Shown here: in pieces, positions 1 through 6,569 of the stretch
How the letters are laid out: each line of letters opens with the position of its first letter
Numbering within the stretch: position 1 is the first letter of the stretch
Source of the DNA: DAONLM01 sp035406685
GTDB taxonomy: Bacteria; Spirochaetota; GWE2-31-10; MWDO01
NCBI GenBank assembly: GCA_035406685.1
Contig: DAONLM010000100.1
Span: 1-10,773 of the forward strand
Direction of reading: 5' to 3'
Length of the DNA: 10,773 bases
Translations under genes and position numbers: made by a program
The notes under the pieces: model-generated
Databases searched by the model: none
What the model was told of the DNA's origin: nothing
The model's input: the letters and a program-made list of their open reading frames with translations, nothing else

Positions 1-446
1 AAATAAATGCCGATGCATCTATTCATTTTTATTTACCTAAGGAGGATTATAGATTTTTGAAAAAGATCCATGCTGATCTAAATTTTTTCAGCATGGCAAA
101 ATTGTTGAGATTTATTCTTCAGGTATTTATTGAAGAATATGAGAGAATTGGGATGCTTGGATTTGAGAAAAAATGCAGTCTTGTGACACTGAGATTATGG
201 TTGAAATTAACAGAGATAAAGAGGTGGGGAAAGAGCAGAGAATTGTCCCACTTTAAAGGGAATTTCACACCATTTTACAAAGCAATATACAATAACTGTT
301 ACCAGGTAATAGGATTTGAGACCTATTATTAGGTAATTTTACTAAAAATTTTAGCCAAAAAATAAATAAAACTATTATAACTTTTCCTCAAATAAAATTA
401 CCATGAGGATAAATTTATCTTTTTAACTGCCTCAAAATAAAATAGC
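1..446 (+). repeat. Left arm of a long inverted repeat (repeat-borne gene plus 3' flank)
   Basis: This segment matches the reverse complement of the right end of the window (about 10238-10773). The coding part (3-332) is nearly identical, and similarity continues beyond the stop codon: both copies have ccaaaaaataaat, then actatta, then aaaatta, then tatcttttt, and a last common aaaataaaat block near 436-443. After that the sequences no longer align. Each arm keeps a small AT-rich hairpin followed by a T-run (gataaatttatc at 408-419 on the left, gata/tatc at 10266-10277 on the right), which could be a weak terminator of the repeat-borne gene. The left arm is cut by the window edge, so the true repeat length is unknown. 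Alignment was by eye; exact ends are approximate. Confidence 0.85.
3..332 (+). CDS. Uncharacterised repeat-borne protein, 3' part of left copy, RHH-like N-terminal fold suspected
   Basis: The reading frame is open from base 3 to the TAG at 330-332, giving 109 residues that continue off the left edge. The TTG at 57 is not a real start, because the frame upstream still matches the right-hand copy (INADASIHFYLPKEDYRF here, LNADDSIHFYLPKEDYRF there). No family is recognised with certainty. The segment SIHFYLPKEDYRFL, then KKIHADLNFFSMAKLL, then RFILQVFIEEYE reads as one beta strand followed by two helices, the pattern of ribbon-helix-helix DNA-binding proteins; a conserved basic/aromatic C-terminal part (SRELSHFKGNFTPFY) follows. 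It resembles in outline the multi-copy DUF1564 proteins of Leptospira, but that link is a guess. Ten of 109 residues differ from the right copy, five of them clustered in LTEIKRWGKS versus VTGVKGWWKS. The low divergence with an intact frame suggests a functional or recently copied gene. Confidence 0.75.
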   Translation: MNADASIHFYLPKEDYRFLKKIHADLNFFSMAKLLRFILQVFIEEYERIGMLGFEKKCSLVTLRLWLKLTEIKRWGKSRELSHFKGNFTPFYKAIYNNCYQVIGFETYY

Positions 447-464
447 ACCGTAATCTCACCCCTT

Positions 465-580
465 TTAGTTTTTAAAATTAACAAACTTTATTTTCTTGAG
501 CATATATTCTGCTATTGCAGTATCTGTCATACCTTGTTATTTTAATGTTTTAATCTAACCCACTCCTTTTTGTCTATCAT
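465..580 (-). pseudogene. Frameshifted N-terminal remnant of a transposase-like HTH protein (IS21/IstA-like)
   Basis: On the minus strand a GAGGT ribosome site (587-591) lies 6 nt before an ATG at 580-578 that reads MIDKKEWVRLKH and then hits TAA (544-542). In another frame the reading resumes as QGMTDTAIAEYMLKKIKFVNFKN and stops at 467-465. Joined, they give WVRLKH, a short linker, then QGMTDTAIAEYM, which resembles the first helix-turn-helix of IS21-type IstA transposases and related HTH_23-like proteins (a hydrophobic lead-in, Q/E-G-hydrophobic-S/T, then IA). The catalytic DDE domain is not present. I see no further convincing homologous coding sequence downstream; the sequence there runs into the 3' flank of the repeat arm. 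The likely reading is a decayed insertion-sequence end. It could also be a remnant of another HTH gene; the match is short. Confidence 0.45.
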
Positions 581-600
581 ATTTTTACCTCTTTTTTAAA

Positions 601-750
601 ATACTGGGAAATTTTATTTTAAAAAAATGGGCACTTTTTTTTAAAATCGCTGAAAAAATAAAGTTATTCCAGTATTCTTACTGAAATTATTTCAAGCATA
701 CTTGTTGGAAAAAATAAGAAGTAATATTATTTTAATCATTTTCAGCGATT
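601..750. repeat. Interleaved inverted repeats, possible insertion-sequence end or structured RNA
   Basis: Two inverted pairs are interleaved: atactgg (601-607) with ccagtat (669-675), and the perfect 12-mer aatcgctgaaaa (645-656) with ttttcagcgatt (739-750). Smaller hairpins sit inside: cagta/tactg at 670-683 and caag/cttg around 695-706. The block lies directly upstream of the transposase-like remnant on the minus strand, where IS21-family elements carry several copies of the transposase binding site near their end, so a degraded IS terminus is one explanation. A structured RNA is the other. No clear target duplication was found. Confidence 0.45.
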
Positions 751-862
751 ATTAATTTTTGTCCATTTTTTTTATTCTTTACAAAAAAATATTATACCTA
801 ATTACTTAGTTTATAAAAAATAAAATTTCTTAAAAATTTCAGCAAAAATATTCAAAAAAAAC

Positions 863-891
863 TTGCCTTTAAATGATATTATTAGTATATT
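863..891 (+). promoter_or_regulatory. Predicted sigma-70 promoter of the slyD-like gene
   Basis: TTGCCT (863-868, 4 of 6 match to TTGACA), a 17-nt spacer, then TATATT (886-891, 5 of 6 to TATAAT). Transcription would begin near 898, leaving a leader of about 24 nt that holds the AAGGA ribosome site at 910-914. From about 761 to 862 upstream I see no gene, only AT-rich sequence. Confidence 0.55.
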
Positions 892-921
892 AAATAAAAT
901 TTTTATTTTAAGGATATTTTT

Positions 922-1440
922 ATGGAAGGAATTAAAATTGGAGACATTGTCTCTGTTGCTTATAAGGCAAAACTTAATAACGGGGAAATATTTGATTCTA
1001 CTGATTCTCAAAATCCACTTATTTTTAAAGTTGGTGATAATAGGTTATTACAAAAATTTGAAGAAGCAGTAATTGGGATGAAAAAAGGGGAAACAAAAAC
1101 TATTTATCTTAAATGTGAAGACGCATATGGCCAATATGATGAGTTTTTAGTTTTTGATGTTGACAAAAGTATGTTTCCGGAAAATATGACAATAGAGTTA
1201 GGTGAACCAATACAATTAAGAATGACGGATGGAACTTATGGCATTGCTATTATCAAAGAGATAAAGGATCAAACTGTAATTCTTGATGCAAATCATCCAC
1301 TTGCTGGTAAAGATATCAATTTTGATATAACTATAGTCGGGATTAATAATGTATCCGAAGAGGAATTCAATAGTATGTTTAATCACTCCTGCTCATGTGA
1401 AGATGAAGAATGCAATTGTGAAGAAGGTTGCGGTAATTAA
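922..1440 (+). CDS. slyD: FKBP-type peptidyl-prolyl cis-trans isomerase, SlyD family
   Basis: The 172-residue product is a cytoplasmic prolyl isomerase and chaperone of the SlyD group. The N-terminal FKBP half (about 6-70) has GDIVSVAYKAKLNNGEIFDST and GMKKGETK; the insert-in-flap chaperone domain covers roughly 72-120; the hallmark DANHPLAGKDINFDITIVG (122-140) closes the FKBP fold. The C-terminal tail from about 155 is short and rich in metal ligands (HSCSCEDEECNCEEGC), like the nickel/zinc-binding tail that lets SlyD deliver Ni to hydrogenase accessory proteins in other bacteria. No hydrogenase genes are visible here, so a metallochaperone role is only possible. The ATG at 922 is preceded by AAGGA at a 7-nt distance. 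The gene is likely transcribed from its own promoter. It is followed after 55 nt by the DUF1385 gene, which has its own promoter-like signal. Confidence 0.93.
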   Translation: MEGIKIGDIVSVAYKAKLNNGEIFDSTDSQNPLIFKVGDNRLLQKFEEAVIGMKKGETKTIYLKCEDAYGQYDEFLVFDVDKSMFPENMTIELGEPIQLRMTDGTYGIAIIKEIKDQTVILDANHPLAGKDINFDITIVGINNVSEEEFNSMFNHSCSCEDEECNCEEGCGN

Positions 1441-1461
1441 TTATTTTTAAAATCGAAATTT

Positions 1462-1470
1462 TGATATAAT
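1462..1470 (+). promoter_or_regulatory. Extended -10 promoter element before the DUF1385 gene
   Basis: TGATATAAT (TG at 1462-1463, TATAAT at 1465-1470) is a full extended -10 motif. No good -35 box is visible at 16-18 nt upstream, which is usual for extended -10 promoters. Start of transcription would be near 1477, about 19 nt before the ATG. Read-through from slyD is also possible because no strong terminator lies between them. Confidence 0.4.
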
Positions 1471-1495
1471 TACTCTATTTTGTAAGGGAAAAAAG

Positions 1496-2587
1496 ATGAA
1501 TAAAGAAAAAAACAATAATCCTATTAAAATTGAGGAAGGAAGAGAAAAAGATCTTGCTTATGGTGGTCAGGCTTTAATAGAAGGTATTTTAATGAGAAGT
1601 AAAAAAGGATTTGGTTTTACAGTAAGAAAACCAGATGGTTCTCTTTATAAAGAAAAAACAGACTATACTTCTCTCAGTGAAAAAATAAAGTTTTTGGGAT
1701 TACCATTTGTTAGAGGTATAGTGGGCTTCTTTGAAAATATGTTTATTGGGTTAAAAGTATTAAATAAGTCAGCAGAAATAGCATTTCCAGAAGAAGAATC
1801 TAACAAAAAAACCTCAAATGTTACTATATTTCTTACTTTTTTGTTGGCTTTAATGTTTGCTATGGTTATATTTGTTGGAATACCTTATTTCTTGCCTTCT
1901 CTATTTAAAATAAAAGATAATGAGACACCATTTCTTTATAATCTAATAGCAGGATTTTTTAGATTTATATTCTTCTTTGCATATCTATTTCTAATTTCAT
2001 TCTTAAAAGATACCCAGAGGTTATTCAGTTATCATGGTGCTGAACATAAAACTATTCACACTTATGAGAAAGGTGAAGATTTGACCATAGATAATGTCAA
2101 AAAATCGTCAAGACTTCATCCAAGATGTGGAACTTCTTTTGTATTTATTGTATTTTTGATTACACTTTTTATCTTCCCTTTTATAGATAGTCTTTATATA
2201 AATCAGGAATGGTTTAGGGCATTATCAAATTTAGATAAATTAGGAAGGATTATTCAAAAATTAATAAAGCTAATAACTCATATATTCATTGGTATGCCAA
2301 TAGTTGCCTCAATAAGTTATGAATTATTAAAATTGTCTGGTAAATTTTATAAAAATTTTCTTGTGAAAATTTTTGTTGCTCCTGGATTATTCTTTCAACT
2401 ATTTACAACAAGAGAGCCAGATGATGAGATGATAAAAATCGGAATAATAAGCCTTAATCTTATATTGGGCAAGGAGGACGTTAATACTCCAAGAAAAGTT
2501 ACTGATGAGATTTTTATTTCTAACAATAAGAATTCTTTAGCATCCACATTACTTTTATTTCCATTATATCTCTTTTTAATTCTTTAA
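1496..2587 (+). CDS. DUF1385 (YqhQ-type) integral membrane protein
   Basis: The 363-residue product belongs to the DUF1385 family, named YqhQ in Bacillus subtilis, whose biochemical role is not settled. Family signatures are clear: AYGGQALIEGILMRSKKG (about 22-39), the SYHGAEHKTIHTYEKGED segment (about 179-196), and HPRCGTSFVF (about 209-218). Several hydrophobic stretches (about 108-135, 149-168, 215-232, 260-280) indicate a multi-pass inner-membrane protein. The conserved His/Cys/Glu-containing loops between them may form a functional site. The start is ATG 1496 with an AAGGGA site six nt upstream (1484-1489). It ends 25 nt from the convergent exporter gene, with a hairpin between. In many genomes this gene sits near rpmE/prfA; here its neighbour is slyD, so context gives no functional hint. 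Confidence 0.9.
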   Translation: MNKEKNNNPIKIEEGREKDLAYGGQALIEGILMRSKKGFGFTVRKPDGSLYKEKTDYTSLSEKIKFLGLPFVRGIVGFFENMFIGLKVLNKSAEIAFPEEESNKKTSNVTIFLTFLLALMFAMVIFVGIPYFLPSLFKIKDNETPFLYNLIAGFFRFIFFFAYLFLISFLKDTQRLFSYHGAEHKTIHTYEKGEDLTIDNVKKSSRLHPRCGTSFVFIVFLITLFIFPFIDSLYINQEWFRALSNLDKLGRIIQKLIKLITHIFIGMPIVASISYELLKLSGKFYKNFLVKIFVAPGLFFQLFTTREPDDEMIKIGIISLNLILGKEDVNTPRKVTDEIFISNNKNSLASTLLLFPLYLFLIL

Positions 2588-2601
2588 TCTTTATTTTTCA
2601 A

Positions 2602-2631
2602 AAAGAGACTTTCTATCTTGAAGGTCTCTTT
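2602..2631. terminator. Bidirectional intrinsic terminator between convergent genes
   Basis: A hairpin with a 12-bp stem (one G-T wobble) and a 6-nt loop: 2602-2613 pairs with 2620-2631. On the plus strand it is followed by a T-rich tract from 2631. On the minus strand the stem ends in a short T run. It lies between the DUF1385 gene and the exporter gene, and its right half overlaps the last codons of the exporter, whose stop is at 2615-2613. Confidence 0.75.
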
Positions 2632-4931
2632 AATTTTATTTTTTCAATGATCTTAAAAATAAAAGGTATACCAACAAAAGATGTCAATAAAGCCATTAAA
2701 ATTCCAGAAATAATAGAAGTACTTAAACTAAATATAGCCTGATTACTGGACAGTATTAATGCACCAAAACCAGCAATTGTCGTAAGAGCAGAGGCCAAAA
2801 TTGATCGATTTGTCAATATAATCTCCTGATCATCTTTTCCCTTGATAAGAGAGAGCGTTATATAAATTCCATAATCAATACTAATTCCTAATATAATAAC
2901 AGATGCCGCAATATGCATTATATTTATACCTCTAAATGTATAAAATGATGTTGAAAGAGCAGCGATTACAGATAATAACGGGGATAATATAATCAAAAAA
3001 GCACCAAATATGTCCCTTATGCCAATCAATATTATAATAAAAATTATTATAAATGCCACAAAGATCAATTTTATTGCCTCTTTTTCAAACTTTAAAATTC
3101 CATTGCCACTATCTTTAATCAGATCTATCACAAAATGTTTGATACCAGCCTCATTAAGAATAGAATCTATTTTATTAAGTTTTACTCTATCTTCTATAAA
3201 AAGCATTAAATATATTTTATTATTCCATTCGACAAATAGATTTTTTAATTCATTTTCTAAAAACTGAGGTAAGGTTGATAGTTGTAAACTATTTATATTA
3301 TCAATATTCCTTAGCCACATATCAAAAGAATCAATTGTAAAATAAGAGTTTCTTAATTCATTATAAAATATCTCTTTATTAAAGTTATTCTTTATAAAAA
3401 TCTTTCTTTTCTCTAAAATAGTATTAGATGGTAAAAAAATAAGTTGAGACATATTGCCTAATTCAATATTTTTTTGATATAATATATTTAAAGCATTGGT
3501 AGCTTGCTCAATTAACTCTTTTTTACTGTCACCTTCAAAAACAATAAAAAGAGAATCAGTCAATTCTGCAAAACTCTTCTTTATAAGTTTAATTCTCTCT
3601 TCAAGAAATCTGTGTTTTTTATCAAGATTAAGAATTTTATCCTCAAATCTTACAAAGAAAAAACCAGTAACAAAAAAAAGAACCACAATAATCCATATTA
3701 TAAAACTAAATCTATTTCTAACTCTTATATTCAAAATTGGTCTTGACTCTATGTAGGCTGGTGGTAAAAATTTTTGCAAGCCAAAAAATGAAAAAAAGAA
3801 TGAAAGAGTTATTGAAATTAAGGCAAATAGAGATATCTCTTTTAATGCAATTATATTTGAGAAAAGATAGATAATCAAAAATGCGACAATTGTCGTAAGA
3901 AATCCAAGAAACATTGATAGACTGTTTTTCTTCCTAAAATCAGAAAGAGTTTTATATAAAGAAGCCTTACTAATATAGTGAATAGTATAATCAATTGCAA
4001 TGCCAGATACAGTAGCACCAAAAGCAAGTGCAATACCACCATAACTTTTCTTAAAAATAGCAATAAACAAAAAAGATAGTGCAAAACTAATCACAATTGG
4101 TAAAAATGAATATACTAATAAATCAATTTTCTTAAAAAATATAAAAAAAACTAAAAGAGTAAGAAAAATAGAGAGTATGAATATTAAAAAGACTTCTAAT
4201 CTTATACTCTTATAACTATCATAAAAATATAAATGAGAAGAATATAAAAAAGAAATGCAATTATTACTATTTGCCATTTTACAGAGATCTTTATCAATCT
4301 GATAAAGAATCTTTACCTTATCATAATCCTGATTTTTAAAATCAGCATTAAAGATTTTGATATAGTTTTTTTGATCTTTACTTATGATTCCATCTTTAAA
4401 AGGGGTATATCTTCCTGAATCCTTATTAATAAATTTCAAAACATCAAATCCCATCATCAATGGATCAAGAAAAAATGAGTCTGTAGCATAAAAGAATGGG
4501 TTACTTTCAATATATATGATCTTTTTTTGTAGTCTATCCTTTATTTCCTCTTTTGTAAAAGGGTTTTTTAGATTTTCATACGGATATAATAATAAAGAAT
4601 TTTCCTCACAGTATTTTAAAATATCCTGAACATCATTTGTATTAGGAAGCCCACTCTTTAATTTTAAATCATATTTATTTAAAATATCCATTGATTTATC
4701 AATTGCTATTTCCAATTGATTTTTATTATTTGCAGAAATATATAGTATTATCTTATTTGAAATATTTACTTTACTTGAAAGCTCCATTGCTCTTTCAAAA
4801 GCAAAGTCTTTGGGAAAAAGATTATCAATAGAGGTATCAATCTTTATTTTAGAAGAAGAAAAAATTATTAATATAATGGATATCCCAATTATTATCAATG
4901 AAATTATTATACGAAAAAATTTTATATTCAT
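2613..4931 (-). CDS. RND superfamily / MMPL-type exporter (COG4258-like), 12 TM
   Basis: The 772-residue product shows the two-fold repeated RND/MMPL architecture. TM1 (about 8-25) is followed by a periplasmic domain that opens with the DNLFPKD motif (36-42), then a five-helix bundle (about 243-390). A second half has TM7 (about 408-427), another periplasmic domain, and five more helices to the end. Each bundle carries the family G-x-x-x-D-Y motif: GIAIDYTIHY (D314) and GISIDYGIYI (D686), acidic residues that in this family take part in proton coupling. Cargo in this group (COG4258-like exporters, HpnN relatives) is typically lipid, exported toward the outer membrane. The start is ATG 4931, eight nt after the stop of the LolA-like gene, with a weak GAG ribosome site, so translation probably depends on coupling. 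Start context and length agree with the family. The substrate cannot be read from the sequence. Confidence 0.88.
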   Translation of the reverse strand: MNIKFFRIIISLIIIGISIILIIFSSSKIKIDTSIDNLFPKDFAFERAMELSSKVNISNKIILYISANNKNQLEIAIDKSMDILNKYDLKLKSGLPNTNDVQDILKYCEENSLLLYPYENLKNPFTKEEIKDRLQKKIIYIESNPFFYATDSFFLDPLMMGFDVLKFINKDSGRYTPFKDGIISKDQKNYIKIFNADFKNQDYDKVKILYQIDKDLCKMANSNNCISFLYSSHLYFYDSYKSIRLEVFLIFILSIFLTLLVFFIFFKKIDLLVYSFLPIVISFALSFLFIAIFKKSYGGIALAFGATVSGIAIDYTIHYISKASLYKTLSDFRKKNSLSMFLGFLTTIVAFLIIYLFSNIIALKEISLFALISITLSFFFSFFGLQKFLPPAYIESRPILNIRVRNRFSFIIWIIVVLFFVTGFFFVRFEDKILNLDKKHRFLEERIKLIKKSFAELTDSLFIVFEGDSKKELIEQATNALNILYQKNIELGNMSQLIFLPSNTILEKRKIFIKNNFNKEIFYNELRNSYFTIDSFDMWLRNIDNINSLQLSTLPQFLENELKNLFVEWNNKIYLMLFIEDRVKLNKIDSILNEAGIKHFVIDLIKDSGNGILKFEKEAIKLIFVAFIIIFIIILIGIRDIFGAFLIILSPLLSVIAALSTSFYTFRGINIMHIAASVIILGISIDYGIYITLSLIKGKDDQEIILTNRSILASALTTIAGFGALILSSNQAIFSLSTSIISGILMALLTSFVGIPFIFKIIEKIKLKRPSR

Positions 4932-4939
4932 ATTAACTC

Positions 4940-5491
4940 TTAAAAAAGATTGCTATCAATATCCATACCAGTTTTTGTATTTTTAAATTCATACCTTAAA
5001 AAAGAGCCATCTTTATAAAAAATAGTAAGTTCTTCTAATTTATAATCATTGCCTTTAGCAGTAATATTAGTAACATAAGAATTATTTTTAGGAATTATAT
5101 TATAATGATCGGTATTATTTATCTTATTTTTTGTAATTACAAAATTCTCATTAAATTCTTTATCATCTAAATTAAAAAAGATCGCAATATCAAATTGAGA
5201 GCTATTGGTAATATCTATAATAATCTCATTCATATTTTCCCTTTTGTAGTATAAATTGTTATCTTTTTTTCTTATCTCTATAACAAAAGGCGCAAGTTGT
5301 TTATATATAAACTTATCCTTGCCATTCATTGCAATATAGCCTGTAGAAATACTCTCTTTTTTAAGATACTTAAATTTTTTATAAGATATAAACTCAGTAT
5401 AAAGTTTATAATCTTTTGGTACCGGCAGTCTATTCTGAGAGAAGAGAAAAGAACCACATATAAAAAGTAAAATAAGATAATTAACTTTCAC
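4940..5491 (-). CDS. LolA-like periplasmic lipoprotein/lipid carrier protein
   Basis: A 183-residue secreted protein that I assign to the LolA-like fold by its pattern: a leader (MKVNYLILLFICGSFLFSQ), then a region (about 40-80) with FKYLKKESISTGYIAMNG, KFIYKQLAPFVIEI and NLYYKREN, which corresponds to the LolA motif of substrate-free strands, S/T-G-x-hydrophobic, and x-P. Length matches LolA-type proteins. The start is GTG 5491, reading VKVNYLI, since it follows a GAGGAAG site and begins the signal peptide. The longer frame up to 5572 lies inside the preceding gene in another frame and has no signal. The gene overlaps the rhomboid-like gene by 11 nt and sits before the MMPL exporter; paired LolA-like and COG4258 genes are known from aryl-polyene clusters. 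The leader lacks a good lipobox (LFIC before G), so a soluble periplasmic protein is more likely than a lipoprotein. Confidence 0.68.
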   Translation of the reverse strand: MKVNYLILLFICGSFLFSQNRLPVPKDYKLYTEFISYKKFKYLKKESISTGYIAMNGKDKFIYKQLAPFVIEIRKKDNNLYYKRENMNEIIIDITNSSQFDIAIFFNLDDKEFNENFVITKNKINNTDHYNIIPKNNSYVTNITAKGNDYKLEELTIFYKDGSFLRYEFKNTKTGMDIDSNLF

Positions 5492-6365
5492 TCTTCTTCC
5501 TCTCAAGACATTTTGTAAAATTTTCACAAGTAAGACAGTGAGCATCCTCTTCTTCAAAATCTTGTGGGTCACATAGAACTACATTTTGTTCTTTTTTATC
5601 TTGCTCTATTTTCTTATATTTATCCATATTCTCTAAATATGCTCTATTTTTTTCCATTATCATATTAAGAGCAATATTTTTTTTGAGATTTCTGTATTTT
5701 GGGATAAATATGCCTAAAATCTTCTCAAAAGGATTAAAACCAAAGATTTTTTTAAAGAATATCAACAATGATAGATAACTTAAAGAATTTGACAAAAATA
5801 GAGATATTGATGCTGGCAAAACAATAAATCCATAATTAAAATATGAACCCTCTATTTCTCCTATACCAGGCATAAAAAAGGAGAGTATTATATGAAGACC
5901 AACCAAAATAAGAGAAATTATCGCAAGTATTTTAATTCTTATTGGTATTACAAAAAAAAGATAGATTCTCTCCTGAGGAAAATTAAATCCAAATGCCACC
6001 ATTAAAGAGAGATACAATTGAGTCCTATCTGCTAAAGGAAAAAATCCACCAAATAAAAAGGCTGATATACTCTTACATATAATAGAAAGTAATAAATATA
6101 AGAAAAATATTTTACTGCCCCATATATTTTCAAGATTAAAACTAAAAAAATAGAATATTAATACACTAAAAAAGAAAAAAAATAAATTTTCTGGGAAATA
6201 AAATACATAAGTTATAAAACGCCAGGGGAAGACTTCAAAAAAATTGGAAGATTTTATTACAAATAGATCAAAAAAAGTATTGCTATTTATCTTATAAAAA
6301 GTATACATTAAAACAATAAGGCCTATAAAAATAGGTGTAACTCTTAAATTAAAACTGGTTTTCAA
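5481..6365 (-). CDS. Rhomboid-like membrane protein, catalytic residues not recognised, Cys4 C-terminal tail
   Basis: The 294-residue product has about six membrane helices in residues 8-205, in rhomboid-like order: PWRFITYVFYFPEN (47-60), ENIWGSKIFF (79-88, equivalent to the family E-x-x-x-G-x segment), then VAFGFNFPQERI and YLFFVIPIRIKILAI (123-149), which closely fit rhomboid TM4/TM5. Where proteolytic rhomboids carry GxSG, this protein has DRTQ (113-116), with Thr at the Ser position, and I see no catalytic His in the expected later helix (GSYFNYGFIVLPASI). So it is probably a pseudo-protease (iRhom/derlin-like scaffold). The cytoplasmic C-terminus after 205 carries cysteines 265, 277, 280 and 286 (C-x11-C-x2-C-x5-C), likely a metal site. 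The start is TTG 6365, supported by AAGGAA at 6378-6373, 7 nt away; the next ATG would cut the first helix. It leads the operon with the LolA-like and exporter genes. Confidence 0.6.
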   Translation of the reverse strand: MKTSFNLRVTPIFIGLIVLMYTFYKINSNTFFDLFVIKSSNFFEVFPWRFITYVFYFPENLFFFFFSVLIFYFFSFNLENIWGSKIFFLYLLLSIICKSISAFLFGGFFPLADRTQLYLSLMVAFGFNFPQERIYLFFVIPIRIKILAIISLILVGLHIILSFFMPGIGEIEGSYFNYGFIVLPASISLFLSNSLSYLSLLIFFKKIFGFNPFEKILGIFIPKYRNLKKNIALNMIMEKNRAYLENMDKYKKIEQDKKEQNVVLCDPQDFEEEDAHCLTCENFTKCLERKKSES

Positions 6366-6394
6366 TTGTTATTTCCTTAACTATTTTTTTTAAA

Positions 6395-6423
6395 AATATA
6401 TCTTAATTTATTTTATTTTGCAA
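6395..6423 (-). promoter_or_regulatory. Predicted sigma-70 promoter of the rhomboid-like / LolA-like / exporter operon
   Basis: On the minus strand: TTGCAA (6423-6418, 4 of 6), 17-nt spacer, TATATT (6400-6395, 5 of 6). The start would lie near 6388, a leader of about 23 nt with the AAGGAA ribosome site. The 204 nt between this gene and the radical SAM gene otherwise holds only AT-rich DNA; no clear terminator of the upstream unit was seen. Confidence 0.55.
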
Positions 6424-6569
6424 GAAATTTTATCTCATTAAGAGAGCATAAAAAATACTTTTTCTGAATTTATTTTTACAAAAATAGACCAAAAAACAAA
6501 ATAGAAAGAGGGATTTTTTGCATATAGAAAATAAATAGCATAATTAAAGCAAATCCTTATTACCTTTAT

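Noticed and set aside
57..332. Complete small gene starting at TTG 57
   Set aside because: The frame upstream of 57 still matches the right copy residue by residue, so this is an internal codon of a gene cut by the window edge.
360..460. Minus-strand reading GEITVLFYFEAVKK as further transposase coding
   Set aside because: Part of it lies in the 3' flank shared with the right arm, where the frame is not kept; no motif supports it.
811..1072. Two open frames over the slyD promoter region on both strands
   Set aside because: Low-complexity Ile/Leu/Phe/Lys content with no ribosome site; they overlap the real gene in other frames.
3010..4084. Several open frames on both strands inside the exporter gene, including 3010-3267, 3496-3756 and 3875-4084
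   Set aside because: Antisense or out-of-frame shadows of the exporter with no family signatures.
5492..5572. N-terminal extension of the LolA-like protein
   Set aside because: It lies inside the rhomboid-like gene in another frame, lacks a ribosome site at its ATG, and would bury the signal peptide; GTG 5491 is better supported.
6476..6541. Twenty-one-residue hydrophobic reading frame (start 6541, minus) as possible precursor peptide of the radical SAM enzyme
   Set aside because: Its AAGGA is 12 nt from the ATG, the peptide is plainly hydrophobic with no core-like Cys or Ser/Thr pattern, and such frames are common by chance in AT-rich DNA.
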